From Podocnemis expansa (Eukaryota > Chordata > Testudines > Podocnemididae), in NCBI GenBank assembly GCA_007922195.1, contig ML682008.1, positions 3,026,552-3,090,551 of the forward strand: DNA of 64,000 nucleotides, read 5' to 3'. Of this stretch, positions 24,834 through 37,534 are shown piece by piece. Both the position numbers and the translations under genes were made by a program. The first letter of the stretch is position 1; every line of letters starts with the position of its first letter. The notes beneath the pieces were generated by a model. The model was not told where the DNA came from and searched no databases. It saw only the letters and a list, made by a program, of their open reading frames with translations.

Positions 24834-25029
24834 GAAGGGTAATATACAAGTTATTTGAGGTAGCTTAAGTATCTCCTTAAAATTGCTGCCAAAAACAGCA
24901 GCAAGTGTAGACCAGGCCTAACTGTTCAGTGTTGGACAGTGACAGGGCATATTAACACCTTTGACCCCTTGGTCCAAATAAATTTATCAAAATTACCACA
25001 ATAATAGCTGTGCTGTGTTAACAATCCTT

Positions 25030-25250
25030 TTGATTCCTAGGCACTTTTCATCACAGGATCTCAGAAGAGCTTTGGAAATGTTAATTAATTCTCACAACAT
25101 CCCTGTGAATGTGGAGAAACCTTGTATACAGCACATAGGTATAGCTTGTTAAAAAGAGGCACTGAGAAGTTGAGTGATGTACTGAAGACCAACAAGTGAA
25201 GAACAGATAATCAAAAAAGCAGGAGTCTTAATGAAGTTTCAAAATTATTC
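25030..25250 (-). mobile_element. MIR-type SINE, decayed
   Basis: TTCTCACAACATCCCTGTGA, AAAGAGGCACTGAGAAGTTG and GTACTGAAGACCAACAAGTG follow the antisense order of the MIR core (Ts-rich tail, then the AAACTGAGGCACAGAGAGG equivalent). Highly diverged. Confidence 0.5.
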
Positions 25251-25599
25251 GGCCTTAGCATAACTCTGCTACTAAGTCAATGGGAATTGCATCTCTGGGA
25301 TTTAAATGATGTATAACCTTAGTGTAGAGCCTCTGCATATGGTAGATTCTACACACAGTGAATAGCAAAATTCTCTTTTGCACTATAAGCCTTTTTTTCC
25401 CCAAGTGCAGCCGTTCATACCATCCTAAATGGGTTCTTTTGGGAGTGAAATTCCATAAGGATGTTGGGCAGGGATGGAAGGAGGAGGATTTCTGGTGCAC
25501 CAGCAGGGCCTTCTCAGACCTGGGGTGGCAAAGCAATACTGGTATTATTTATTTACATTAACAGTCTTCTAGTAACTTTAATGACATAAAAGAAGAGGA

Positions 25600-25781
25600 C
25601 CTAGGACCACATTTGTAAAGGTGCTTAAGGGATAGCTTTGCAAAAATATTTATGTAACTCAGGATGCAGATAGGTGCTAAGTAGGATTCTCAAAAACATC
25701 TAAGTGAATTAACTGCTTAAGCTGTTTAAAGGTGCTTTTGAAAATCCTAGGGGGAACCATCTACCTACATCCTGAGGTATG
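25600..25781. repeat. Ancient unclassified repeat
   Basis: AAAGGTGCTTAAGGGATAGC, GGTGCTAAGTAGGATTCTCA and GGTGCTTTTGAAAATCCTAG match the recurring decayed repeat of this window. Confidence 0.4.
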
Positions 25782-25970
25782 TCAAAAGACTAAAAAACGT
25801 ATTTATTGCATGAGCTTTCATGGGTGAAAATCCCACTTTGTCAGCCATCTGACGAAGTGGGATTTTCTCCCACAAAAGCTCATGCAATAAATAAATTTGT
25901 TAGTCTTTATGTGCCACAGGACTCCTTGTTTGTTTTACTGAACTAGACTAACACAGCTGCCTCTTTGGAA
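25782..25970 (+). mobile_element. Family A element, palindromic with short core
   Basis: Left arm ATTGCATGAGCTTTCATGGG; centre CACTTTGTCAGCCATCTGAC GAAGTG; right arm CACAAAAGCTCATGCAATAA then CCACAGGACTCCTTG and TGAACTAGACTAACACAGC. The core has been lost, so the arms almost touch. Confidence 0.8.
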
Positions 25971-26324
25971 TTTAGGTAGGTAAACACCTTTTTTAAATCT
26001 GCTCCTAGCTACTCCAGTAGCCCAAAGTTCATTTTCCAAAGTGAGCATGAATTTAAATGAAATTCAGTTTTTTAAATGACTTAGAGATTTAGTTTCCAAA
26101 ATCACATTGGAAATGGGACAAAGACATTTCTGAGATGTGTATCCCTTACATTAAAAGATTTTACTTTCTTACAGATTTCCAATAGACACAACTGGTTACT
26201 GGAAAGTTTGTCGTAGGCTTTAAGGTTTTTTAAAATGGGAGTCTTAGACTGGGCTTCTAAATCCATTTTTAACTACCCAAATAGGTGGCCTGATTTTTCA
26301 AAGATGCTTAGCTTTTCAGAATCA

Positions 26325-26835
26325 GTCTATATGTCCACACACACCGTTCAAATTGAAATAATGCTGGTTATTTTGATTTTAAAAATGGTAGGTCCACATG
26401 ACATGCCCTTATTTCAAAATGAGGAGCTCCCTCACTTCAATAGAAGGAAAGTTATATTGATATAATACAACCTATTATTATATCGATATGACAGTTAAAT
26501 TGAAATTGTTATTTCAAAATAAGTGTGGACGTGTTATTTTGATTTAACTGTTAAATTGATTTAACACGGCTTCTCCTTCCCATGTGCTTTCCTTTTTCTA
26601 TATATTGGGTGGGGGCATGGACCAGTGAGGGGGCCATGTTGCCAAACCTCCCATGGTGCCCCTCTCCTGAATCGAAATAGCAAGTCCTGTGTCTGGACAT
26701 GCTATTTTGATTTGTTTTTGTTTTGTATGGACCTGTTAAATCGATTTAACTTGTATCAATTTAATGATTTTCATAGATGTTATTAAATTGATACAAGTAA
26801 AATCAATTTAACCATATACATGTGGACACAGCCCT
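26325..26835. mobile_element. MITE-like element, ends resembling GGCTGTGTCCACA
   Basis: The left end reads GTCTATATGTCCACACACAC and the right end TGTGGACACAGCCC. Interior arms repeat TTATTTTGATTT, TTATTTCAAAATAAGTGTGG and TTAAATTGATTTAAC, including the inverted pair CTTGTATCAATTTAATG / TATTAAATTGATACAAG. It is related in style to the Harbinger-like MITEs but has its own sequence. Exact borders are uncertain. Confidence 0.6.
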
Positions 26836-28368
26836 AAAGTCTGAAAATCCTTGCCTCCTTGAAGTGCCTAGCTTAATGACCAAAAAGCTTCAGTCATTTG
26901 ATGAGAAACATGCATACCTGCATATATCTAGGACTTGCATCCTTGGTAGAGTAATGAATGCAGGATTCTAAAGTTCATGAATTCAGAAATTACCAAGACA
27001 AATGAATGTGTTGATTATTTCAGTGGGTGTTCAGAAGCTGATGCAGTTTTACTTATGTGAATCTGGCATGCATAAGTCTTCATTTTGTTGGCAAAAGCAT
27101 ACCCCTCCATTTGACTTCGTAAGGAATGGTTATCCACAAGAGCCAGATCAAACTGCTCCAGTTGTAATGTCTGCTGTAAGTCATGCTTGCCAGGAACCTT
27201 CAGCCATACCTTGGGAATGAGCCCTCACATCTGTGTGAACATTTTGATTCTAAATGTTTGTGGATTTAAAATGAAAGTTAAGGATACAGACTGACAGTTT
27301 CGTGCGATGTACTATATGGTATGCATTATTGGGGCAATGGTACAGTGTAATCAAAAGGAGCTGTGGGAGTTACTTGACTCAGGATTTTGACTTGATAAAC
27401 CCCTTTCTAGTAAAATAAATTACTTTGGTTTTTACAAGATGAAACACATGAATTGTTGCCATAAATCAGATTTCAGGGAATAAAAGAAATAAGAATGCAG
27501 CCTTTGTTTTTTCACTTAACTATTTTGATAACTGTTCCACTTTCTTTCTTATTTGAAAACCACATACTTGAACTACACAACTACTTCTTTAGTACAGTAA
27601 GTGCCTTTGCTGTTGAGGGAACTCCTATTAAATGTGACATTTCCTTTCTCCGGTATTTCCAGTTAATTTCTTCAGGAAATGAGTCTGTCTGTCTCTATGC
27701 TGAAGGAAACTATGATCTGTGGACCCTTGTCAATACTTTCCATTCCCTTTGGAACCATCAAATGCCCTTCAGATGTAACTTCTTGGTCCCAGTGATCTGC
27801 TGGGCTTTGCAGGTGGATCTGAGAACAGAAGGCACTTGAGTATTAGGTAGTGGATGCCAAGATAGATGGAGGGTGAGACCCAAAGAGCAGCCTTATCATA
27901 TACCATGCTTTTCTCCAGAAGTGGAAGATATGCATGCCAAAGTTCATGCTGCTAGATAAATAATAAAAGGTGGTGTGTCTGCAATATTCTTGAATTAGGA
28001 GCAGGCGTGCCAAAATTGGATATTTAACCAATGGGAAGATGAGCGATTTGGGATTCATGCTGTCAGGGACCAGGAGAGTCCTCCTAACTGATCACCTGGC
28101 ACTCTCAGTATACCAGATTCCCTTCCCTACAGTTCCCTAAAATCTATGATTTGGAAGGTGGCAGCAAAACTCTTCACCAGTGAGAGGTTCTGACTTTATC
28201 CCCTGAAGAGGCTTATTGTCATGAGTGGTCTAACTTACACTTTGCATTGTACATCCTGGCTTTTAATTGTGCAAGCCATTGTTCATTGCCTGTATAAAGC
28301 TGAATTTTGTATCTAGCATCCAAGCTAAACTAGAAAATAATGTCACTTTTCAATTACTCACCCAATTA
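26836..28368. other. No gene called
   Basis: AT-rich intron-like sequence with small open frames on both strands and no accepted exon. A 41-base donor and acceptor pair near 27212-27252 was judged chance because its end phase does not fit its neighbours. Confidence 0.4.
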
Positions 28369-28475
28369 AAAAGGGGCAGCTGTGTCAGTCTAGTAAAACC
28401 AAAAAAGCCAGGAGTCCTATGATACTTAAAAGAAATCTGTTAGTCCTGTGGCACTTAAAGACGCCTTGCTTTTTT
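28369..28475 (+). mobile_element. Family A fragment
   Basis: AAGGGGCAGCTGTGTCAGTC and CCAGGAGTCCTATGATACTT, then an inverted piece AATCTGTTAGTCCTGTGGCA. A short, scrambled copy. Confidence 0.6.
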
Positions 28476-28735
28476 CACCCAATTAAAAAAATATCAAACC
28501 GTGTGAAAAGAGCTACTCTCTTTCTTTGTTCTCTGGTGAGCCTTTGTTGTCTAGCCATCATGAACTGTCCTACTAATTACAAGTTTGATAATGGTTTCCT
28601 GATGGCTACAAACATATCTGGGGTTGTCACCCTGTTGGAAATATTTGATTTCTACTGAATGAGATCTGTGAAGGAACACATGATAATCTTCAGATTAAAA
28701 TGAGAACACATTATTTCCACAGCCTTATCTTCTAC

Positions 28736-28780
28736 CATGTCAACAGAGCCATAGCTGCCCTTTCCTGTTCTCACTGCAAT
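28736..28780 (-). CDS. Possible small coding exon (weak)
   Basis: On the minus strand a good acceptor (CTCATTCTTGTTCTTAAG) precedes 28780. An open frame starting IAVRTGKGSYGSVDM reaches a poor donor (ATG/GTAGAA). It would be phase 0 to phase 0, fitting between 30551-30619 and 24094-24279, but the donor is weak and the chain is also in phase without it. Confidence 0.18.
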
Positions 28781-29528
28781 CTTAAGAACAAGAATGAGGT
28801 ATTTAATTCATATTTTCTGTGAAAGATAAGTAATAAATGGTACCTCTAACATCTGGTATGTGGATTGTCTGGGATATGCCCGATTGGCCAAAAGTGTAGA
28901 GCAAGTTCAAAGGCCTACTACGCCAAAAAGAGTAATAATAAGGTCAGATTCTGAGTCCCCATTCTTTCTTTTAACAAAAGGCCTGGTTCATCAGGGCATA
29001 TGGTAGTTGCCTTCTCAGCTGTGCACACCCCACAGACTTGAGTGTGCTGAATCACTGAAATTTTCAGCTCGCTGTGTAGCGCTAAAGCCAAACTGAGGAC
29101 TCTACAAACTTCCTACTCTGAAATATAATTCAAAGCTGTTCAAGAGTTAGTGTCTTTTCTTTTGTGCTTCAATACTCAAGCCATTTTCCATTCTAAGTGT
29201 GTGGAGTATATTCTACTGTTACGTATAGAAAACCTATACTATAACTATGTTATTAAGATGGCAGTGTCCTTCAAAAGTTAGGAAATGCTGGAATTAACAT
29301 TGCTTGTGAAATCTCCAGTTTAGCCCTCCTATGCAGATTCACTAGGATTTGGGGCCTTAGGACATCATCACATACCATATTTTCCATCATATTCCTGCCT
29401 CACTCAGTAAACAGAATGCACAATGTTCACTTATAAAGGCAAATCTACACTTAAAATACTACATTCGTCAACTGCTGGATTTTACACATCCTTGAAAACT
29501 GTGTTTATGCTGCTAGAGGCCTATAGAA

Positions 29529-30118
29529 TGGTTTCCAATCATTTTGGCTTAAGGTAAAAATCATATTTGTGCACACCCTGAAGGGCCACCAGTCTCCACC
29601 AGCAGCCTCCTTCTCCTGCCAGCGCCCCACTGCAGACAGAGGCAATGAGGTAAGCAGGATGATCTTCTGTCCCACTATGTGCATCAAAGAAACGGTATGT
29701 TCCACCTGGGTCTCTAGGCAGTGGCTCCCAGCGGCAGCTCAGAAGATGAGAGATCAATGCTCCAGTGATCAGTGCACTGTGACTGCAGTGAGGACCCAGA
29801 ACCTATGGCAGATGTGGGCAAACTGCTTTGTTTTCTGCTTGAGTCGGGAGAAGGGAGCACTGATCTTCCATCACACTGACTCTCGCAGGGACCCAGCACC
29901 TAGGGACCCACGTAGGGCACTTTGCTGTACTCCTTGCTACAACCAAGAGGAGAGGGGGGCTGGTTTCCCATCCCCTTGGCTGCAGCAAGGAGCCTACACC
30001 AACAACTTGCGCCACATGGGTATATAGGCAGTGGTTCCATTCTGCAGCCAGCAGGAGGGGAGCCGTTGGCCACTCTGAAAGATGCCACAGACAACTTTTG
30101 GCCCATGCGTTGGAAACC
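29529..30118. mobile_element. hAT-like non-autonomous element (probable)
   Basis: The left end GGTTTCCAATCATTTTGGCT and the right end, reverse complemented (GGTTTCCAACGCATGGGCCA), are inverted repeats of the hAT type. The interior is GC-richer than the surroundings and carries overlapping frames on both strands with no known protein. No clear target duplication was found. Confidence 0.5.
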
Positions 30119-30299
30119 ACCCAGACTTTAGTGATCAGATATTCAGTGTTTTGTTTTCTCTTAATTCTTCAGTGAGTGGCTCCATGCCTTATTTCTTGCA
30201 CACAATTGAAACTCTGTGTTAAAGGCAAAAATTATTAATTTCCTGATGGGCTTCTCAATGGTACACCTTAGTATAGCATTTGACTGTTAATGCTTGTTA

Positions 30300-30390
30300 A
30301 TGAATCCATTTTCACAAAACTCCTGTGAGGAGAGGAAATAGTATGAGTCTCAATTTACAGGTGGGGAGCTGAAGTACAGTGAATTTAAGG
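30300..30390 (-). mobile_element. MIR-type SINE trace
   Basis: CAAAACTCCTGTGAGGAGAG, TCAATTTACAGGTGGGGAGC and TGAAGTACAGTGAATTTAAG match the antisense MIR core order. Very diverged. Confidence 0.35.
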
Positions 30391-30550
30391 CTGTATTATA
30401 ATTCATATACTGAAGTGGTCTGAATTATTGCATAGACCACTTTCATTTTAGCATTTCCAACCTTCTGATTGACTTGGCAACTTTCTGTTGTTCTAATGTG
30501 ACTTTAATTGTAATTCTTTATAGGTTTTCATACCACCCTCATCATCTTAC

Positions 30551-30619
30551 CTTCTGAACTCCTTTTACTAGTTCATTAAGTAATATCTTAAGTGCTTCTA
30601 ACCTATGAGGTTTTTTTTT
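30551..30619 (-). CDS. Candidate internal coding exon, 23 codons
   Basis: On the minus strand the acceptor TCTCCTTGTTGATTGATAG is followed by 69 open bases and the donor CAGAAG/GTAAGATG (30550-30549). It is phase 0 to phase 0. The peptide starts with three lysines from a run of nine A, then reads PHRLEALKILLNELVKGVQK, a clear amphipathic helix pattern. It follows the exon at 31318-31371 after a 698-base intron. The family is not recognised. The A run at the acceptor is unusual and could hide a different start. Confidence 0.5.
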
Positions 30620-31317
30620 CTATCAATCAACAAGGAGAATTGAATGCTATGTGGGTTTTTTTGTTTTTTTTTATATTTTTCTTGTTTTTTGTTTTGTTTA
30701 CCTACACATTCTTCTGTGCTTGTTAGAGAAGGCAGGTCAAAGAAGTGCACCTTGCACCTGGAGCAGAATGTGTAGGGACTTGTTATTACTCTTAATTCCT
30801 ATGGGAGTCCATTATATGGTCTCAGCCTTGCCTCTTAGAAAGCTCCTGTCTCCTGGACAGATGCATTTTTACACTTAGAGGCAAGCACAATGGTGCTTCC
30901 TTCAACCACTTAAACAGCTTGTTTGCGGATGTGTTGGCTTCTTTAAATCAAAGTTTCATGTCTTTCTGAAACACATACATTTGCTCTGCACGAGTTGTGG
31001 GATTAATGTGATTTTATTCAGTTCCAGGTTTCATGTCTTCACAGCTAAGCAAAATCATTTAGCCCCATTTAATTTAAAATAGGATGTATAATTTTTACAC
31101 AGCTACTTTCTTGGTTAAAGATAAAATGCAGGAAATTATTCACAATAAGTAAATAACAGCTTTATTTTGTTTCAATTTTTTTCGCCAAAGAAGAGTTAGG
31201 TTCTTTTTATTAAAAAAAAAGAGAATTTACTGCTTTGTTTAGCTTTTATTTTAAAAATAATGCTTCTGCATTATGTCTTTACAGTTTGTGACTAAATGGT
31301 GGTGAATATATTTAAAC

Positions 31318-31371
31318 CTTGACACAGTGAACTACAGTGTTTAAAGAATTAAGTTTGAGAAGATGCTGGCG
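31318..31371 (-). CDS. Candidate internal coding exon, 18 codons
   Basis: The minus-strand acceptor TGTGCCATTCCTTCATAG precedes 31371. The donor GTCAAG/GTTTAA at 31317-31316 is acceptable but not strong. The 54 bases are open in one frame only, phase 0 to phase 0, and read RQHLLKLNSLNTVVHCVK, which is helix-like. The phase fits both the preceding exon (42406-42514, ending in phase 0) and the next (30551-30619). Flanking intron sequence at 31040-31310 is repeat-free. Confidence 0.5.
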
Positions 31372-32241
31372 CTATGAAGGAATGGCACACAGATGCTTGC
31401 TTTCATTTTCACCTTGTATTCAGACCCCTCTATATGGCAGATTGGATTTGAAAATCTAATTGAATTGTTCTGACTATTATTCATTTTTTTTATTTTTAAC
31501 TATTGAAGGACACATTTGGTTATTGGAATCTGTCATTTTCCTGAATAGCCAAAACAGCTGTTAAAGACTAAACCGATTGAGAGGCACTTGCTGTAATTAT
31601 GCTGTGTTGTTTTTTCCTCCAGTTTTGTACGTACTCTGTTTCCTATACATACATTCCACAAACTTTATTAACTCACTAGGAACAGGAGCATGTCTCCCAG
31701 AGATATCCATCTCTCACAGCTTTACATTTGTTTCCTTTAGTTTCTTAGAGTCCGAAATGATACCTGAATAGACTAATATTCAAAGAGCACAGTTGAAGGT
31801 TTGCTTCTTTATGGATATTTCTTGTACATATTTATTTTAAAGGAAACATTACATCATTAATTTCCTCTGTTACTTAACTAGTGCCTTAGAAGTTCAAGTG
31901 TTGTGCAGAGAAACTTGGATTTATCCTTAAACCACTCCAGTGACAGTGTGGGGTAACTAGTATCCACTCTGAGGGGTTTTTTATCTCTAGGTATTTGTAA
32001 ATGAAGATTGGGTATTTTTCTAAAAGATATGCTCTAATTCAAGCAGGAATTATTGCGGAGAAGTGCTATGGCCTGTGTTATACAGGAGATCAGACTAGAA
32101 AATCACAATACTGCCTTCTGGCTTAGAAGATGCGTACCTGAGCTAGAGCGTGCAACTTCTTTCCCCCATACTGATGGCTGGTTGATTAGGGGTAAACATG
32201 TCTTCCGTCACTGCCAGTGCATCCTGTATTTTAACCACTAA

Positions 32242-32292
32242 GACCAGTGGTGCCTTATCTGTGGTCTGTGGACTACTGGTGCTCTTTGTGGA
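32242..32292. mobile_element. hAT-type fragment
   Basis: GACCAGTGGTGCCTTATCTG, GTCTGTGGACTACTGGTGCT and GGAGGGCTGGCTCTGA resemble the internal part of hAT-type MITEs with 'ggtccgtggaccactgg' phrases. Fragment only. Confidence 0.4.
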
Positions 32293-34345
32293 GGGCTGGC
32301 TCTGACAGATAGATAATTCTTGCACTTTCCACCTACTAAATCACATTGCAGAGAACTCAAAATGCATTAAGTACTTCTATACAACTAACTTTCTGTGTAA
32401 ACAATTTACGTAGCTGCCACAAGGGTGGTGTGGTGGTGATGAATGTGATGGGAAGTGAGTCCATGTGGTGGTTATGATGACTTAGAGGGTGATGACAGTT
32501 TTCCTATTAAGGTGTGATCTGTTCTGTAACTAGAGAGCCACACATACTTTTGTTGCTGCTGGAGGCCCCCATGCCTCTGTCCCTGTCCCTTCTGCTGGGA
32601 GATCTGTGTTCCCCTTCATTCCTCTCTTCTCCTCTGTCCGTATTAGATACATGTTTTGTGTGCCCCACACTTTCCCTCTTCACCACATGGCAGGGGTTCT
32701 GTTTGTTCCCTAGAGCTCTCTCTCCCAAACTATGGTCATCTGTTCTCCTTCCTATGCCCCCACTTTCCCACCCTGCCCCCCGCATTCTTATTTCTTATCT
32801 TGCTATCTGGGCAATAAATCTTTCAGACTGCCAGGATTCTTTAACTGTAGTGAGATGACTGGCAGAGTTGTGATGGGGATATTTTGCTAGAAGGTTACAG
32901 GCATACAGAAATGCCTTGCCTTGCTTAGCCAGCAAGTTTTGGGTCCCACTGTGCTACACTTTATTTTTCCCTTTTGATGGTTACTATAAAGCAAATATTC
33001 CTCCCAGATCAGATTTTCTATTAGCAAACTCCCTGTTAAAATACACTAAGTTCAGAAGGGACGAATATGGTCAAAACTAATGGCAGAAGATGAGACGGGT
33101 CATTGTTTTCTGTCCTTAATGTAGAATAAACGCAGGTACTTATAGAAGCACATGCAACTGACATCAGTTCAGAGGTAATCTTGGATTCTGAACCTCCTCC
33201 CATCCACAGGCAATCAGTGAGAAGTGCAGAATAGTTGTGAGAGTGATGCTAAAAAAACTCCATGCTCTCTTACCCATTATAAGCAACCAGCACATATCAG
33301 TAGTCCCAGAGGAGGTTATTTACCATTCACTTATGTCAGCAAGGGCAGGATTTGGCCCATAAACTATAAAAGAGGAGTTGAGCGTGTAATTCTTCATACC
33401 ATCATGAACGAAAGTCTGTCTAGCAACAGTAAATTATCTGAAACTCTTTCAGGTTGTATGAATGGCTCCATAGTCGGAGCTTGTGAGGTTAAAACATAAA
33501 AGATACAGCTATAAATAAAGGTGGAAAAACCTGATCCCCACTGGAATGAAATAACATTCCTAAAACACTAACTAGAGGCTGTGATGGTGTCTTTGGAAAA
33601 TACATTTGCTTTGTCCAGTAGGAAAGAGAAAGAGGTTTACTCTTCCCCATTTATATAACTTAAGGCTCTGGATTCCAAAAGAAAGCTAAGTAATCTTGTT
33701 TATTATCAGTACAGTTTTCCATAGAGATTTACACACAGTAAGTATTTGGACTCATTTTGTTTGTGTCCCAATAAATAAAAAACAACCAAAACCCCCCACC
33801 AAACATATGCATATATAGAAAGGTGTTTTAGCAAGCAGGGTATGATACACACATCAACAGACTTTTTAAGGTGGTTTAAAAGACCATTGAGCTTTCTATG
33901 AATTTCATGAGCACTTACATCAGTTCGTTTGCTCAAGTTTCAGATACCCCTAACAATGAGCATGCTCAGGGACTTAACACCACTCTTAGCATGCTCATGG
34001 TGACATTAATGTTGCATCATCCTATTTGCCTAATCACTCTTGTTTTAAGTTACTAATATATAACCTGACAGGTTTTAAAAGGACAAATGCAAATCACTGT
34101 TTTAGTGTAGCACTATTGAAAAACCACTGTGGTTATAAATCAGCAAAACCAGGGAATGAAACTAAACTACACAGCTATAGTCTTCATGATTCTGTAATCT
34201 CCATGTGTATTCATTTACAAATGGCTCCTGGAATTTAAATGCATTACTGTGTGATAGATATTTCACATCTCACTATCTCATTTTAACAATGTGACACTTT
34301 AACTTCACTCTGTAGTTAATTAGATTTGAGTTCACACTAATACGG
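32293..34345. other. No gene seen
   Basis: Intron-like sequence. A tandem-like GTGGTG/GATG-rich stretch sits near 32425-32490. Frames of up to 114 codons at 32510-32860 on both strands lack splice support. Confidence 0.4.
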
Positions 34346-34470
34346 TTGAAGAGGTTTTGCACAATTTCTCACCTGTACAGCAACAGACCTGCCACGTGAT
34401 TTCGAATGAAAAACCAAAGAAATAAAGCCAAAAAAATGGAGAAACTGGTTAATTTTGTGGATAGACAATG
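34346..34470. other. Candidate regulatory block
   Basis: Repeat-free. A CACGTG E-box (CTGCCACGTGATTTCG, about 34391) lies near ACAATGG (34466), a SOX-type core, and TTAATTTTG. Suggestive only. Confidence 0.18.
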
Positions 34471-34883
34471 GGGTGCAGAGCCATTCAGCTCTAGGTTATT
34501 AGGTAAAATTTGATCCAGGCTGGTATTGCCCAAAAATAATTACTGGCTGATGTGGCTATTCTATGTAGTTATGATTAAATTCCCACTGAAGTCAATAGTA
34601 GCTATCTGGGTCAGTATCTCTGAAAATCAGGCAACTCACTTAGGTGATATTTAAGTACCAAACTTTTTAGGCATTCAAGTTTAAAAACTGGCCATGTCAC
34701 TTTTGACTCTTTGTGCTGCCTAGACCATTGTGTCTAAGGCCAGAGCAACATTTAAACTCACAGGGGCATAGCTATGGTGGTCAGAGAGAGATGGATTTTT
34801 CACACTTCTGACCATTGTTATGCCCAGGTAAGCCCTAAAGCAGACCCAGCTAAACCAACTGAAAATTATTCTGTTCACATAAC

Positions 34884-34970
34884 CAACAAGGAGTCCCACG
34901 GCACTTTTAAAAATTAACAAATTTATTTATCACATGAAATTTCATGGGACAAAGTCCTAGAAAGTTACCA
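34884..34970 (+). mobile_element. Family A fragment, diverged
   Basis: CAACAAGGAGTCCCACGGCA then TTTATCACATGAAATTTCAT. Left-arm remnant. Confidence 0.6.
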
Positions 34971-35767
34971 TTAGTCAGGGAGATGGAGTTCCTACAGCGT
35001 TAGCAAAACCCCTTCCGCAGCTGTGGTCAGAGTCTACACTCCAGGGTTAGCTACAGCATGATAGTTATGTTGAAACAGTGACTGTAGAGTGGAGGTGGCT
35101 TAATGTAGCCAAGGAGTGGAAGAGAAGGCTGTGGTAGGAAGGTCAGATAAAAAAATGGTATAAGAAGTTGCACGTTAGTCTAGTCTCTACTTTGAAGTAC
35201 AGTTTTCCCCAGCTCTTTGTCTTGTAAATTACGTATGCTTTGATATTGTCTGTAAACTTGTCAATTGTTTAGTAAAAATGCTTGCCCAATTCATGTTGAT
35301 ATCTATTAATAACAAGCTACCGTTCATTTGATAGAAAAAATGGTAGGAATGGTGGTTAATACTCTTAAGTATCAGATGGTAACTTTCTTCTAAAATGATT
35401 TGTTTGCAAAAAAAAAAAAAACCCACAGAATCTGATTATAAACTAAAGTACTTGTGCTGGGATCGTGCCTTCCTTTGAGTGCATTCCCTTCTTCTGAACC
35501 TTTCTGGCTGATCAAGTGCACAGACGTGGAGTGGCAGAACAAGAAGTCCAGAGCATCATTCCTCCCCCCACACCTCACACCACGTGTAACTCTTAAAAGG
35601 AACTTTTCTTCTGCTCAGCTAACTGACTTTTCCTCATTAAAGGGGCCGATGTTTTAGAAACAGCAAATGATTTGAAGTTTCTATTTTTAATACATCATTT
35701 TAAAGGATACTGGAATCAAACCAATGTCCACGGGAATCAGTGGAAATCATTTCATTTACTTCATTGA

Positions 35768-36195
35768 GGTCTGGTCTATACTACAGATTTATGGCAGTAT
35801 CACTACAATGTTATGGGATGTAAATAGCTAGACCAGTTTAATCCCCAAGGTACAGAGCAGGATGCTGACCAGCGGGCTTCTCCCTTGACATACCTACCAC
35901 CTCTCAGGGCTAGTCTTCATTGACTGTGTCAAATTCTCCACAATCAGTTCGAACTTCCTGATTGGCTGCTCAGGGCTGTAAAGACCCACTCTGTTAATTG
36001 AGATGTTGATTCCTGAACACTACCCCAGCAACTGGGGAGCATTGTGTCGAAGGAAGGTCCCACCCTTTGATCCAGCACAGTGGACGTTCTGAGAGTAGGG
36101 AGGTAGAATGCAGATACATATACAATTTTAAGTAACTTGCATATCTCCATTTGATTGCTTCCAAAAAAAGGCAGACAGTGTAGGCCTGCCCTCAG
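35768..36195. mobile_element. Possible MITE with GGTCT..TACAC-type ends
   Basis: The left end TCTGGTCTATACTACAG and the right end CAGTGTAGGCCTGCCCT are imperfect inverted repeats, like other sauropsid non-autonomous elements. The interior has no coding signal. Borders are approximate. Confidence 0.35.
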
Positions 36196-36639
36196 GGAAC
36201 TGTTGTACCTAAGCCAATCAGAGTTCTCCTATCAGCATAGGTAGCGTCTTCATGAAATGCTACAGAGGTGTAGCTGTATTGGTGGAGCTGCACCATTGCG
36301 TGGCTGTAAGGGTAGAAAAGGCCTGGGTTCTGGTATTAGGCTGAAAGAGACTATGGGAAGACAGTGTTGTCAAATGGATAAGTGTTGTGCATCTTGCTCT
36401 TTATATAACAGCATGAAGAAATAAGTTAGAGCAAGCTTCAAATAACAGTTCATAAACTGTACAAAACTTACAAAGCCTAGGTAAATGCGCACACTGTTAG
36501 TGTGGCTGATTTCTAAACCCAGAACAAAATGAGCAACACTGGACCGCTCACAACTAGTTAAAGGGATACTACCTGATTCATAAATTCACATGGGATGCAG
36601 GAGTGGGAGTTGGAATCAGTAGCTTCTGTCTTCAGCTCT

Positions 36640-36825
36640 GCCTCGCTGTGCCATATGACCTCGAGCATGTCCTTTAATGTCCCTGCTTTGTGTGTCTGTA
36701 AAATCGATGGAATTATTCTTACCTGACTCTCATGGGTGTTGCGAGGATTCATTAGCTCAAGGTCATGCTGTGCTTTGAATTTCTCTGGTGAAAGGTGCTC
36801 TGTAAGTGAAAAGCAATGTTAATAT
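36640..36825 (+). mobile_element. MIR-type SINE
   Basis: TGTGTCTGTAAAATCGATGG, TTACCTGACTCTCATGGGTG, TTGCGAGGATTCATTAGCTC and AGGTGCTCTGTAAGTGAAAA follow the sense order of the MIR 3' half. The donor-like TTACCTGA inside it was therefore not treated as a splice site. Confidence 0.6.
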
Positions 36826-37534
36826 TTCATATATGAATGAACTCTCTATTAAAATGTCTGCTAAGATACAAGCCAGGACCAGTAAAAAGGTAAGTATATT
36901 AGTCTCTTATTGAGATTAAGGATTGTCTTCCCTGCTTAGAAGTCCTTAGGTCACACCTATTCATGGATATACTCATTCACTCATATGTTAGGTAAGTCAC
37001 CACAGTACATTTTTAATTAAAATTGATATTGTTCTCCTGGAGAGCTGGGCCCATCAGTGCAGCTCAATAAGAACACCTGTGAACCTGGCTCTTTGGAAAA
37101 TGTGTGAATAATATACACACTCAATCATCGTTTATATTGCCCCATTTTTCCATCTTCAGTTCTCAGTTCTGAAGCACCAGTCTATGATCTGATGGCTGCT
37201 TTCCCAGTGAAGGAGACAAAATTAATCCATACAAATCAAACAGGCTGAACAGGAGTTTCTCCTCCAACCAATGTGGGCAGACAAACATGGGTTTTTTTAG
37301 GAGGCTAGCCAAGCTCAGATTTGTACCCCAAGCATATTTGGTCAAACACTTTTTTTTATTGTGGTGCTTGTTTGAAAATTTTGAATTAAACACTGGATCA
37401 AAATTTGACCTTGGAGATGGAGGGCAATAGCTAAATTGCAAAGTTTAATGCTAATAATGTATGGTGGTAATCAGAAATTAATGTTCAATATTGCATGACT
37501 ATAATTAAATCTATTCAATACTTATAACAGTAAG

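Noticed and set aside
27212..27252. 41-base minus-strand exon-like segment with AG and GTATGG
   Set aside because: It ends with one leftover base while the following exon starts in phase 0; the donor is poor.
29569..30027. 152-codon plus-strand frame
   Set aside because: It lies inside a hAT-like element with overlapping frames on both strands; no recognised transposase motif.
35454..35657. Plus-strand frame with a protein-like stretch (FWLIKCTDVEWQNKK)
   Set aside because: There is no acceptor or donor pair and no recognisable family; the opposite strand is also open.
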